Source: Edolisoma coerulescens
Taxonomy: Eukaryota; Chordata; Aves; Passeriformes; Campephagidae
DNA: 64,000 nt
Assembly (NCBI GenBank): GCA_013397115.1
Contig: VWZW01000482.1
Location: 72,854-136,853 of the forward strand
Reading direction: 5' to 3'
Part shown: positions 49,523 to 62,529 of the stretch, in pieces
Numbering within the stretch: position 1 is the first letter of the stretch
Layout: every line of letters begins with the position of its first letter
Made by a program: the position numbers and the translations under genes
The notes under the pieces: model-generated
The model's input: the letters and a program-made list of their open reading frames with translations, nothing else
Told to the model about the DNA's origin: nothing
Databases searched by the model: none

Positions 49523-51816
49523 CTTTGCTACAACCATTTCTGATTAGGGAGGTGGAGAAACTAGTTTGAACTTCAAGGGAAATTTTGGAGATGAAATAGA
49601 GCTCATGACCCTGAGCATATACTTTGTTTGCCCCCCACATTCTGTTAGTGAGAGCAGAAACACCAACTTTTCTAATTTTACATTCAGCTGTGTTCCCCTG
49701 TTTTTCAAATTGTTACGTTAGTGTGTACCAGCTTTCTGGCAGGTTTTCAACATCTTCTGGGAAATGCTGTCTTTTCCTGTAATGATCTGAAAGTACTGTC
49801 CAATAGGATATGTTGCTATTTTTGGGACATTTTTAGCCAGAGAAAACTTGAGAAATTTGGACCAACAATGTAATTTTCTGGCCCTGTCTGGAAATACCGA
49901 GCATCCCAAATCAAACCACCGCTGTCACTAACTCAAGGTGTGGTTTAGAAAATCAGGAGCTGAACAGCAGGTTTAAACTCCTACAAACCATCCATCCTAC
50001 CAACCATCTTTAAGAATAAGAAATGATGTTGGACAAGTTTTTGTTTCATGGAGGTCTAGTCAGGCATAACAGGCTAAATATGAAAATGCAAGTGAATGTA
50101 AAATATAAAGTAAGAGGGGTAAACAGGATGTTATACTGGGTAAGTATGGGATAAGATGTTTCACCAAGAGCTGGAGAATGGGTCAGAAGAGTTTTTTGTA
50201 ACCAGTTACTTCTGTGGAGCATTTGTGAGTTTTAACAATTTTTAAATAGGCAACTGGAGAAGCAATGACAGCCCAAGTATACGCACAGTAGACTCCCTGA
50301 CAGTCAACAATAAACATTCCTCAAAAAGAAGGCATTCCTACCAGAGACCTCACAAGTTGCACTTGCAGTATTACTAATCTCAGCAACAAAGGAAGATATC
50401 TTTAGGGTAGAAATTCTGCCAGTGAGACTCACGAGGTAATGAGGTAATAGGCCATGTGTTGTGCGACAAACAAGCTCAGGTTGGAAGGCAGCAATGACAC
50501 AACCCTTCTGGCAGCATGGGAGGCAGAGAATTTACATTCCTCCTGTTGTCACTTAAGCTTTTGCATGACTTTACTTGTGTTTGCTAGGATATACACAAGC
50601 CTATGTCGATTAAGATGAATGGATTTTTTCTAAACTGAATTGTAGCATTTTCTAATGAGTTTATTAAGGATTTAGTGCAAGTTCTTTGGTTATTGCTTAA
50701 GACTACAGTACATTTCATTTTTGGCTGCTAAATTATTCATGTTCAAGTGCACTTCCCACATCTGCCCCTGGCTTATGATATTTTTCTTTTGTCTTTACAT
50801 CAAGTTCCAGGCAGATGCTCCAGGTACACACGCATATCATTTTGCACGGATTTGGTATTGCCATGCACAAACAGCCAGCCTTGCAAATGCCTTTCCTCTG
50901 CAACTTCAGTGAGAGAAAACTTTCAAATGACATTCAGACAAATAATGAAATTCACCTTTTTTATCTCATTTGGAAACTTTTGTATGTTGGGACTCAGTAT
51001 CAGTTGCAGTTGCTCAGCAGCTCTGAAAAATCAGGTGAATTATGGAGCACTGAATTACTGGAATTATAAAAGCTCCAAAGAGATGCTCGTAGATTGATTG
51101 TGGAGCCAGCTATGAAACAATTGTTCCACTGAAACCTCACATGCAAAGGGATATTGTCTTGAACACAACAAAGGCAGCGGATTGGAAGAAATCTCCTCTG
51201 GTACTCAATGCTCCATGAGAGTTACTACATCTGGACGCTGGGGTATTGCCTTTGAGAGCTGAGGACGACTTTCTGCAAAGTGCCATCACTTGTAACTCTG
51301 TGCCGCTTAAGTTGTTTACAGAAACCATGTTGTCAAGTGATCCAGTATGTTCCAGTGAGTCACTGTAAGAAAATGTAAAACTCTTCCCAAGCTCATGCAT
51401 GCTATCATTCTAACTCCCTTTGGAATACTGTGGAGCCAGATCTTTCCAAAGTTGGTCACTGTTTTCTAATTTCAAGACATAAGGAATGCTCTATTTTGCT
51501 GCTTAAGCTAACAACGTCAGGCTGCAGCACTAAGCAGCCTCATGGAAATACAGGAATCCTATGCTGTCATTAGGATGTTCAAAGTAAGCCCTGAGATAAA
51601 CTGTTCTCATATGGCTTCCAGGAGCTCTGAAAGCTGCAGTCCTAAAAGAGCCTGGCCAAAACCTAACCCCTCCTCTGCTAACACAAGAGTGCTCAAGGAT
51701 AAATGGCTGTGACAAATAACTCTGTGTCATCTTTGCTGATCTGGTGTGCTACAAAGGGTTTCCAGCCACAGTGGGCTGAGGATGCCCCTTGTTTCCATTC
51801 ACATAGGGTGAAACCT

Positions 51817-51817
<1 letters not shown>
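49523..51817. other. Noncoding DNA, nothing firmly recognised
   Basis: Overlapping plus-strand frames at 50747-51097 and a Ser-rich minus-strand frame of 87 codons at 51137-51400 were inspected. Neither has a known domain or a good splice acceptor. Confidence 0.5.

Positions 51818-51850
<33 letters not shown>
51818..51850 (+). repeat. (CAG)11 microsatellite
   Basis: Eleven uninterrupted CAG units, preceded by CTG so that the left edge reads CCTGCAG. In one plus frame it gives a 12-Ala run inside a 67-codon open frame (51703-51906). That frame has no other coding support, so I treat the tract as noncoding. Confidence 0.97.
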
Positions 51851-51854
<4 letters not shown>

Positions 51855-51999
51855 TCCATACTCTCAGTTACTCTTTTCCTCGCCAGTCTGTTACGATCTG
51901 GTTTGAACGCAGAAAAGCAAAGAAAACTAGGTCTCTGTGCATAAACCGGAATGAACTTTGAAGGTTCAAAATATTCCCAAAAATGAGATTAAAACCAAA

Positions 52000-52707
52000 N
52001 NNNNNNNNNNNNNNNNNNNNNNNNNNNNNNNNNNNNNNNNNNNNNNNNNNNNNNNNNNNNNNNNNNNNNNNNNNNNNNNNNNNNNNNNNNNNNNNNNNNN
52101 NNNNNNNNNNNNNNNNNNNNNNNNNNNNNNNNNNNNNNNNNNNNNNNNNNNNNNNNNNNNNNNNNNNNNNNNNNNNNNNNNNNNNNNNNNNNNNNNNNNN
52201 NNNNNNNNNNNNNNNNNNNNNNNNNNNNNNNNNNNNNNNNNNNNNNNNNNNNNNNNNNNNNNNNNNNNNNNNNNNNNNNNNNNNNNNNNNNNNNNNNNNN
52301 NNNNNNNNNNNNNNNNNNNNNNNNNNNNNNNNNNNNNNNNNNNNNNNNNNNNNNNNNNNNNNNNNNNNNNNNNNNNNNNNNNNNNNNNNNNNNNNNNNNN
52401 NNNNNNNNNNNNNNNNNNNNNNNNNNNNNNNNNNNNNNNNNNNNNNNNNNNNNNNNNNNNNNNNNNNNNNNNNNNNNNNNNNNNNNNNNNNNNNNNNNNN
52501 NNNNNNNNNNNNNNNNNNNNNNNNNNNNNNNNNNNNNNNNNNNNNNNNNNNNNNNNNNNNNNNNNNNNNNNNNNNNNNNNNNNNNNNNNNNNNNNNNNNN
52601 NNNNNNNNNNNNNNNNNNNNNNNNNNNNNNNNNNNNNNNNNNNNNNNNNNNNNNNNNNNNNNNNNNNNNNNNNNNNNNNNNNNNNNNNNNNNNNNNNNNN
52701 NNNNNNN
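52000..52707. other. Assembly gap, 708 N
   Basis: Run of N. Unlike the first gap it is not bordered by simple repeat: about 150 bases of ordinary sequence separate it from the CAG tract. Its flanks carry more CpG than the rest of the window, so a GC-rich segment may be missing. Open frames drawn through it are artefacts. Confidence 0.95.
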
Positions 52708-53177
52708 GTCCTTCATGAAAATGTTTAAGCCATTGTAATACTTGAGCCTCTAACATAGTCACTTATGGGTAATGTGCTAAGCTCCTGGGAAGGTGCTGAA
52801 AGACCTGGGTGCTCACTCAGCCTCGACTGGAAAGCGTAAAGGAGTTCTGCGCTCTGCAACTATATTTTTTCCTTAATTTTTGTTGTTGTTGTCATTTTCC
52901 TGATTAGTTATTCACGTCTGATCGTGGACAGGACAAAGAGCACTGGCCTTTAATTGCATTCATATTTTATCTGATGGTTTGTAAAGGAAATGATGGTACA
53001 AGAGGAATACCCTCATGTTGGGACAATGCATTCCAGCATAGGCCGGCAGCTGTGTGCGCAGAGACCTCGGGCAGACTTCATTTTCACACAATTTTTCAGC
53101 TGATTTTCAAGAAGGGTAAATATCACACCCACTGATTCATAGTCTCGTGTTTGGGTTTTTAAAATAAATTCGCTTAC
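52708..53177. other. CpG-richer noncoding flank
   Basis: CpG dinucleotides are noticeably more frequent than elsewhere (for example about 52825-52850, 52913-52925 and 53040-53070). No promoter element can be named. Confidence 0.4.
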
Positions 53178-53265
53178 CTGCACACAGGGGCCATTTGCAG
53201 AACAAGCACCCATCTCATATATTTCATGCGCAACCTTGAGAGCTTCCAGCAAGGTAATTCTCATG
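53178..53265 (-). other. Candidate orphan exon, 88 bp
   Basis: On the minus strand this stretch is bounded by an acceptor-like CTTATCCCAG and a near-consensus donor CAG|GTAAGC. It is open in the frame that starts one base in, giving MRITLLEALKVAHEIYEMG and then ACSANGPCVQ. I do not recognise the peptide. Plus-strand splice-like signals (CTGCACACAG and CAAG|GTAATT) frame a 70-bp alternative at about 53188-53255 that also has open frames, so even the strand is uncertain. Pseudo-exons are common by chance; no neighbouring exon was found. Confidence 0.15.
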
Positions 53266-56200
53266 CTGGGATAAGCTATCTAGCACAAGATGCTACACCT
53301 GCTTCATTCTGCTAACAAATCGGCCTCTGCTTGCTGAAGACTGCCTGACTTGACTTATTATACCTTCCCCCTCAGCAGAAAGACTCACACCATCACCGGG
53401 CCTGGAGACAAAGTTAGAACGAATTTTTTGCAGTCCTATCCCACCAGGCGTTCAAACCACTTTGTCCTGGGGAGAGAACACCTTTAATGGTCATATGTAT
53501 ATATGCTTATAAGGACAGAACAGCTTCTCTCTGCAAATCTGCTCCAGGTGAATGTATCAAATTAGGCAAACCAGAGTAAAGTGTTTTGTTTCTCCTACCT
53601 TTTGTTCAAAATCAACACAATCACCCAGATGAAGAAGAGGTATAAAACACCACTGAGGTGGTCTGGAGATGATGCTCCCCATGACTATTAGCCTCTATGG
53701 AGTTAAATATGCATAGCATGTAATACATGCTAAAGCACCTAAATATTTAAATTCACATACAGCAGTGGGTTATGTGGGAAGAGCAAGGAGGGGAAGTAAA
53801 GAATTGTATGCTTGTTTGTGACTTCTGGTCCAGAAAAACATCAAGATGTTACTAGTCAGTGTCAGTTTTCATTTGAAGAGTTGCTTTGTACTTACAGTTT
53901 TCTCAATCCCTCAAGCAAAAGAGGGTAATATTAATTTAAAACCAAGAAACAATGAAAATCCCCAATTACAATTAAAATCTACAGAGCTAGATCTAGAGCT
54001 ACAGAGCAACTGCTCTAGCTTTGTTTATTGCACACATAAATAATCATACTTCAATTAATACGTTTGTGTCTATGATCTCTTCCCAGATTAGGGTTGCCTC
54101 GAGACTGCTTGGTTTGGCTACTGTAAATATGGCGTTAATTCCTCTCAGGAAAATGTATTTCACATGCTGTTTTTGAAGTAAATTATTTTCTTCTAATATA
54201 CCTACACAACTGTCACAGGGAATTGCACTGCAGATTTAGTGATGTTAAGAGTCAATTGTAATTTGGTGACAACCATTTTATTGTCTATGCATATCACTCT
54301 ACACGGACCTACTTCTCAGTATGGAGGCCACTGTATCATTAAAACCCACTGATCCTTCACTGATGACATAATTTGACTGGCAGAGAGAGGAACAGTGAGG
54401 GGCTTGTTTCCACCTGCATGGAATCTGCTGTGTGTCAGAGATGAATTTGCCTTCAAATTATAAACAGCATAGCAGACTGGTGCCTGTGATTTGCTTGATT
54501 TCTTTTAAGGAGTTTTACTGGAATGGTTACTGAGCAGCTGATACAAGTCTGTTTAAATGTGCCAAACATATATACTATGCAACCTGTAAACACTTCAAAT
54601 ATTTTTAGCCACTGAGTTATCAGTGAAATACTTTCAGCTTAACTGAGCCACGTGCTTTTTGCCTCCCCCGCCCCTCCTTCTGCACCCTCATCTATCCATC
54701 CTTTGGTCTACAAGTCTGCCTTTGCAATAGGCTCAGAGTATTAAATTTTTGTGTTAAAAAAGGGGAAAAATGTGTTAACAGAAAACTCGTGTTTCAACAG
54801 ATAAAATAAATCATACGAGCTGTGTAAAAATTTAGAGTAGGAACAGAACCATAATCATATATTCTGAACATTTTGTAAACTGACAATTCAAGTTATGTGT
54901 TTTATGCTAATACACATAGTGGTAACTTCTAACAAACTGTGATTCACAAATAGAGAGTAGAAAAGTTGAAGGTAAAATATATGTAATATTTATTTTTCAC
55001 ATGCATATCTTTATAAATACATTATGTACTTATTCTGAGAAAGGAAATAGATTCTGAGACTTCCTTAGCAAATTTAAATCATTATAGCTGCCTTTCCATC
55101 TCCAGTATTTAATTTTTTTTTTCAGCACGGCGTTGCAAGGAACAAAGCAAAGTATCTTAAAAGGAGGTGTCTCCCTAGTAATTGCACCTCATTTCACACC
55201 TATTTGGTAGCTTTTCTTAGCCAATTGATTTCACTGAAAATGCTGACATTGTTCACTTATTAGAATTGTCCATATGGTAAATTGTGCTTTCCTCTTTAGA
55301 TTCACTTAATTAACTTAAAATGAAGAAGATAACTCTTTTTTTTTTTTCAAAGACAACCAACATTCCTCGATATACGCTTTTGTCCATCTCCCGTTTTGCC
55401 ACAGTGCTTATTCTATTTTTTTTTAATCTTTATTGAACAGTAAACAGCATAAATTATTCAGTCAATTTCAGTCCAGTGGCAGCAATAATACTCTAGTAGA
55501 CATGCTACTTATGACAAATGCTTTGTGTAAGAGAGGCATACCACTGAAGGTTTAATCAGAAGCTCTAAACATTTCAGACCTGCTCAATTTTATTCTTGGA
55601 GAGAAGCACTGTTTTTTTGCTATATCTTCCAAAAACTGGGGGAAATGTTCATTTTACCCATGAGAATAGGGAGGCCATTTTTACCCTCTCCAAAAAGAGG
55701 AAGGTGTTAGTAAAAGAGCACTTTCCTTAAGAAAAATTTCTTGCTCTTGAAAGCTAATCTTATGGGAAAACTTGAAGGTTTTAAATACTTCCTATATGAT
55801 GAACTGTTGGGACTTGTACAGTCTCCCTTTTGAAAGCATAAACAACATGTATGGAAACATAATTTTTTATGGGATAGAAGTTTTTTTTAAGAATTTGAAA
55901 AAAAAATACAAAAGAAACTCCCCACCCTGAACTACCACCTTCCTGTTTTGTGTGCTTTTAAAAAGAGTGCATGGGATTCTTGGCAACTATTGTCCTTCAT
56001 CTGATTTAGAATCACGATTTTATACAGCTTGTGAGAGTTGGATAACTGCTTTATTCAGAACCAAACTCTGGCTTTAAATATTAAATTGCTTCTGAGGATT
56101 TTTTAGCTTTGTTTCTAGCTATTCTGAAAATTACTTTTGAAAGAGTATCTACTTTGCTATTAGGATTGTCTGTTTCATATCACTGATGTAGAAGCCTGGA

Positions 56201-58229
56201 ACCTTATGAAATATCTAGATTGTACCCACCATGTTCCCAAAATTAGTATTTATATTATAATAAGATGTCTTGCATCAGGGATTTTATTTCAGCATCATCT
56301 AAAATGTTGTCTGAGGTTCTGGAATAAGGAATAATTAGGTTCCTGGATGGCTATCTGTTGCATAGACAAGAAAAACACGTTTGAGTCAAACTTATATAAA
56401 ACAGCCACCTGAAAAAATGATGGCATAACAGAAAAGTAGGAAGAGAATTAGAGATGAAGTAAGGTCATCAGCACAGGGCAGAGCTTATGCAGAGTTGTAT
56501 GAACACAACACAAATTATTAACAGTTTTCAACTAAAGAGCAGAACATTTAAAACATGTAGACATCCACCAGATAAAAACAATCTGAGAGGTAACTGTATA
56601 GAGAGGTAAAACAGCTAACATGTCCTTTTAAAAGAAAGTTTTGTTCCTTTTATGTTCTGGCTGAAATCAAGACATCTGAATAGTGAGGCACCATATGCAG
56701 AAAGCATATGCCAGTTTTTGTGATTTTTGGTCATTCTAGTCAGCACCAAATAAAAAGGGACATAAGTATTGACATTCTAAATCAAAGCTGTTGTCTGCTG
56801 AGTCTCATAGATGCTTTAGCGTAAGAAAAAGATGTGCCACTAGACGCAGTGACTAAGTCTGTTGCATATTTGTGCTTCTTTTTGCTTCCTGAGGGTGGTG
56901 ATTTGTGTAAATGCTTCATTTGAGACAGTGCATTCATGCAACAAACATCTCTGGATTATAAATATTTGGATTGTTAGGAGTCCTGTTTGCATGTACCCAG
57001 TCAGTCCTTTGTGAGTCTTGCAAGATGCTTGGTCTCAGAGGTATCATGCATTGAAGTTTCAAAGCATAATCACAGAGCAAGAGTTTATTAGTTCACCTTA
57101 CTCATATTGCAAAAAAGAAATTAAAAAGTAGCACAAAGCTGCCATTATAAACCTATTGTATAAACCTACACACAAAAGACAAAACATGTGCTTCTTTGCT
57201 GAAATGAATCTTAGTTAATTAAGAAAACCCCACAAACAGGGAGAAAATGAAAAATCTAGGGGGAAGCAGGGAGATCCTCTGACAGATCTTGGTTCTCAAT
57301 GAATGCTGCAGCTGCGTTAGAGCCCACTCTTCTAGCATTAGAGGACTGTAAAGAAAAAGTGACATTCTCTCTTGGTTGCTCAGCTGGTTGTGCCAAGTCT
57401 TACAGCCTATGACTTTCTCCATGAACTGTTTTGGAAAACAGACCCTTATCCTTTCCTAGTCCTGAAAAAATCACTACTGGACAAAGTGCTGCATGAGGGT
57501 TTAAATGTGGATGCTGCTGAATGAAGAGCCAGAAGGCCTGGATCATGCAGTCTCCACTTTGTAAAACATCCTTTGCACAAAACAATGTTTAAATTCCGGA
57601 AGTGTGAGCAATAATGCACATCTCCAGCCAAGCACTGCTCATTCATTTAAATGCAATTTCCCCTCAGCTAAAAATCCAACATAGGGAGGGAAATACTAAG
57701 ATTTCAAAATACTGAGATATGTACCGGGAACATTTTGGAATATTTTTTGTGTTTGGGCCTGATTGGAAGGAAGAGAGCCATTTATCCTTCTCAGAGTGCT
57801 GTAACTCATTCTTGAGTGTAAAGGATTAAGAGCAGTTTTTGTTTTCTTTGTTGTTTCCCCCCCCTCTATATTAGGCATGGATATAAGAATAACCTGGAAG
57901 ATTATTGAAGTTGTTGACTTGGTCCTCTACATAAAACTACAAAGGGCCAAATCCTAAGTGAAATATTAGAGCCAAAGATTTTGGATATCACCTTCAGACC
58001 TTTTAATAATGTTTAATACCATTTTAATTAATGGTCATGTCAGAGATTGTGCTCTAAGTTTGAAAACAACAGATGTAAAGAGGCCACAAATTATATGAGA
58101 GGGGTCAATCCTGGTTTATTTAATATATTATGTGTAGACTTCTACTCATACGTATGGATTGGTAAATGTGGGGTGTTTGAAGTGAAGAGTACACCACCCA
58201 AATTAGAGTGAAAGCTTAATAAGGTGGCA
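53266..58229. other. Noncoding DNA, nothing recognised
   Basis: No gene-like frame above about 65 codons over 5 kb. Minor items: CTACAGAGC repeated at 20-base spacing (53979 and 53999) around the CTAGATCTAG palindrome, and a C-rich patch at about 54663-54690. Confidence 0.6.
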
Positions 58230-58290
58230 TTTTCTTGATTTTTTTTTTTTTGATTTTTTTTTTTTGTTTTGTTTTGTTTTCCTGTTTGTT
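58230..58290 (+). repeat. T-rich tract, (T)n and (TTTTG)n
   Basis: Two long T-runs separated by GA, then three TTTTG-type units. On the minus strand it is an A-rich sequence that could be a retroposon tail, though no element body is visible. Confidence 0.88.
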
Positions 58291-61200
58291 CTTTTGAAAT
58301 GCTTTGGAAATCTCTTCCAAGTAGATGAGTTCATGAAAGTCTAACAACTGTCCACATTAGGAAAGGCCAGGACATAGAAAGACATATAGTGTACATTCTA
58401 TGACATCAATCTATCTGCAGGGTTAAAGCAAGTTCAAGCAAGGTCACACCTTTCTCCTGAAAAGGCTTAAAAAAAAAAATCCACCCCACACCATGCTACC
58501 ACAAACTGTCACAAAATCCACATCAATCCATTCTATGTAATGAAGGCATCAATTCACAGTCTGAGATTCTTTGTAGCTTTCTCTTGAAACCTGAAACTGA
58601 ACCCACAAAACCAGCTGCTGAGTTGGCGTGACAGTTTGAGAACATCCAGAAGACCACAATCATGTATTAGTTCTGCTTTTCACAAATTTGTTCAAGATAT
58701 AGAATTTCTCCTGATTGTTGAATCATGACTTCAGGTAAGAAAATAGGATGTGGGGTGGGTGGTTTTTTTTTTTTTTTTTTCCCTAGAGTCTTGTCTATGA
58801 AGTGAGAAACCCAGGACTTGCTCAGAGCAGTGCAATCTGTGAAAAATTGTATTTGAATGTTTTTCTGCAAGAACCCATTTTCTGGGATGGCTCAAATACT
58901 CATTTTTTTCTAGGCAGCCTTCACTTTTATTTTCTATGTTATAAGTGAAAGTATATAGTTCATTACAGTCACTAGAAGGGTGCTTTTGCGTACTAACACC
59001 AATTTTGTTCTTGCTTCAGCTTCTCTTGATATGTTAGAGCACAATTCTGTTGATATGAGGCACAGTCCATGACAGTCTCTTCACACTGGCAAGCAAACCA
59101 CTCTCTTCTTGCAAATCCCACATTTGCCTCATTTTTCAGTGTTTTCTCAATTACAGCACCTCTCATCCCAGTAGATCCTAAAGCACTTGCCAGATTAACA
59201 CCCCTTGAAGTACAAATGACTGCATTTCTCATAAAAGGAGCATGAGGTTTTAAGTCACTCTCATAACAGGCTTGACAAGGCAACTTTGTTCTTTAGCTAA
59301 TGTCTTTAATTGGGCATACACTAGTTGCTAGGGTAGGATTAATTGTGAGCATGTGAGCATATGAGCATTTATTTATTTACTGTTTTTTTTCCCCAAACAT
59401 AGAGAATCTGAAAGTCTTTGCTATGAGAAAATTCACATAAAGACTTGGCACTTACCTTGAATTTATAAAGGCCTAAGAACACTTAAAGGGGGATTACATT
59501 ACAACAATGTCTCTTTCAATTTGTGCAAGTTATGTACTCCAGAAGACAGTAGGTTATATGATAACTGGACAAATAAGAACCTTCAGTCAACTAGAAGTGC
59601 TTGTATAAAGAAGGTAGAAAAAAGGCAAATGTGCTATAATATTTAAGTTTTATGAAAGGGAAGAACAACCTTCTGAAACTGAAGGTTGACCGTAGCCTTG
59701 TCGTTATCGAGGAGAGTTGTCTCTCAAAGCTTCTATACTCATTTAAGTGCCACAGGGTAGGTCTGTAGGACAGAAATTCTATCCCAGCAAGAGGAGACCA
59801 ATGTGAGACCCCAGTGTCTGAGCTGTGATCAGCAAAAGAGATACTAACGTATCCAGCTGTATTTTGTATATGTGTTCGTATATTCCCATTAGTGGACCAT
59901 ATTCATCCCGGGGAATCAGTGAGGTACAAACATGCTGCTACTAGTGATAGTGTTTGGTATGAAGAAATGACCAAATATAGGAAGGATGAGGGAGTTTTTG
60001 GTAAGATTGGTGATCAGGAAAATTCATAATCATTAATCGATAGTGTGCACAGAGATAAGAAAAGAGCTGTGAGACAAGGAGGACAGCTGTGTTGCCTTTG
60101 GAAGATTGACAGTGATAATTTAAGTATGTTCCCTTTGCAAAACTGTTATAGATTCCCAATCTACATATTAGTAGTCTTTTGCTGGAAGATGGCATTCCCT
60201 ACAGTACAGATAAGGCTCCTGATTTGCTTCAGCGTGGGGTCAGTGGCATCAGTTTAAACTCCTCAAAAAGGTGTGTTAACTTAGGGGCTGCTGTAGTGAA
60301 TCAGGATTAGCTCATCTACCCTAAATATCTGGCTGGCACAGGTGGAACCGTTTCAAGTTCCCAGACAACAACAACCACTTAAGTGGAGTGACTTCTGTAG
60401 CTACACAAACATCTGTCTATGGCAAGGCTGTCATTGCATGCAAACTCTGAAAAATTTCAATTCATGGTATCTCATAGGAATAATCTTAACTACAATGTAA
60501 GTGTTAATCAAAGAATGCTTTGACTATGCTTAGATAGTATTCTGGTATCTAGTCATAATCAAGTAACAACAATTTCTAAATAATGTACCAAAGCATTCAT
60601 ACATATTTTGTAAACTTGTTCATATTAACCTGTTCATTAACATTCTCTAGACCAGAACACATGATGCTAGGCCAGGAATATGGACTGTAAAAGGGCAGAA
60701 GTCCTGGGATGGAAAAACCTTCAAGGAAAAGCAGTAGTTCTTTCAGTAAACCCCCTCCTTGGCTTCCGTTTTCAGAGAGAAAGTGTCATGGATTTGTGGG
60801 GCAAGCTTCAGAAACCCTTAGCAGAAGGCTAATCCTACTAAATTCTTCAGAAACAAACCAAATTTATTTCAAGAATGAGATTACTGAATATACCAATGAA
60901 CCAAGACTCTCCAGTGCATCTGTTTGCTATTTTAGGTTATTCCCCAGAGCCAAAGAGTGGACTGATGTAAAGTTTGGAAACCCCAAAAGGAATGATTTCC
61001 ATCAGAATGCCATAGACATACATACCTGGGTCTGAAAACGGGCAAAATTTCTGATTTTTTTTGGATGTTACTTCACAGTGTATCCCATGTATATCCTGTC
61101 CTAAATGTAAACATACAACAATTACATAAAACCAACATTTCCCTTTAAAATCCCTTGACCAAAATAAAGACTATTTCAACAGCTATATGCATGTAAGTAC

Positions 61201-62459
61201 ATTTAATAAAGGAATTAAAATTGCTTGGGACTAGCAGAACACAATTCTTAAGCTTTCAGGAGAAATAGGTCAGCATTTTTAAAATTTTCCTAACAAAAAA
61301 GATTTATGTGACGTTATTCTTCTAAAGGTAATTTTGGATATGTTCCCTGTGTTTTAATAGTCATTCACTTTGTATCAGGTGTGGTATGATCTTTTCTGAG
61401 GAAACTTGGAAGTTTTCTTTTGAAAAATGATGTGTCCTATTGGTAGTAGGAACTAAGCAATTTTAGCTACAGCAGAGTAATAAAAAAACATTCTTACCAT
61501 GGATTCATTGAAGATGTAAGGACAAATAATAACCTTGGTAGGTCTATTATAGCACTTATTTTAAAAAAAGAAAAAAGAAGAATAAAGGAAGGAAAGGCAT
61601 TCATATTTGAGTTGTGTTTATGTCTTTATATGAGGAAGAAAATTTATAAACATAGTGGATAAAGGTTTAGGATTAGGATGCTGTTGATGTGTTTAAAAGT
61701 ATTTTAAAAACAAATACTTTATTTACAAAAGTAGATTAAAAAGAAAACCAAAAGTTTGCACAATTGCTAGAACCTTCTTGCTCATTTGTAGTAATAAAGA
61801 GATAGATATTTTACATATTTGAGCAAAAATTAATTTCTGTTTTGCTAATTTGATAAAGACTCAGAAATTACCAATTAATAACACTGATTCTAAACAAATA
61901 ATGAATATAAAAGACTTGTTCTCATATGTGCAGTAAGAACAGAATTGACTATATCAAATGCAAAACATGGTCTTTGCCTGTCTGAAGAAACGACACAAAT
62001 GCAGATCCTGTTCACTATAAGCAAACAAGAAACCTATTGAAACTGATGGAACTATTTCCCAGAAGAAATACAAAAAGGATTTGGCCCAGGCACATAATTT
62101 AAAAATGACCTGAGTCCTGCCTTTGCAGGTGCAAAACGCAAATGGGTACACTCAAATATAGACATCCAGTCTACACTTCACGCCTCTTCCATGCAATACT
62201 GGAATTTTTATTTACTATTTAGGTTTGTTTTTTTTGAGGGTAGTAGGGTGAGAAAGAATTAGGAAATGTTTTCACATTGAGCTAGGGAACCTGACCATCC
62301 TGTCAGTGAAAGGAAGTAGTAAAGTTCCCATGGTCCCTCATTCCCATCCCCACTGGGATTTCTCAATTGCTAAAAGTCTGTGGACTACAGTTTTAGATTT
62401 GTTTTCTTCAGCCTGGACTTCTAGTTGATCCTACTTTTAGAACTGATGTGCAGTATTTA
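58291..62459. other. Noncoding DNA, nothing firmly recognised
   Basis: An 18-base T-run lies at 58763-58780 and three GAGCAT-type 8-mers at 59345-59368. A Cys-rich 96-codon frame on the minus strand (58993-59283) begins only with TTG. A 108-codon frame lies on the plus strand (60709-61035). Neither shows a domain or convincing splice sites. Confidence 0.55.
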
Positions 62460-62529
62460 GAGCCTGGCACAGAGCCACTGATATCATAAATCCTCTCTGC
62501 TAGCTCTAGCAGAGAGCAGTTCCAGGCTC
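62460..62529. other. Three nested inverted repeats (possible structured RNA or cruciform)
   Basis: Outer arms GAGCCTGG (62460-62467) and CCAGGCTC (62522-62529) enclose ACTG (62477-62480) and CAGT (62517-62520). These enclose a perfect 11-bp inverted repeat, CTCTCTGCTAG (62493-62503) and CTAGCAGAGAG (62506-62516), with a 2-base centre. As RNA, all three helices can form in one fold, with a large asymmetric loop on the 5' side. Expression is unknown. The asymmetry is unlike a typical microRNA precursor. Confidence 0.45.

Noticed and set aside
51137..51400. 87-codon Ser-rich minus-strand frame that looks somewhat protein-like
   Set aside because: No good acceptor upstream, stop codon just before the start, no family resemblance.
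51703..51906. 67-codon frame with a 12-Ala run
   Set aside because: The Ala run is the (CAG)11 tract read in one frame; the remainder has no coding character.
51868..52762. Open frames of 250-282 codons across 52000-52707
   Set aside because: Almost all residues are unknown because they run through the assembly gap.
60709..61035. 108-codon Ser/Lys-rich frame
   Set aside because: No recognisable domain, no splice signals at its ends, and length within chance expectation.
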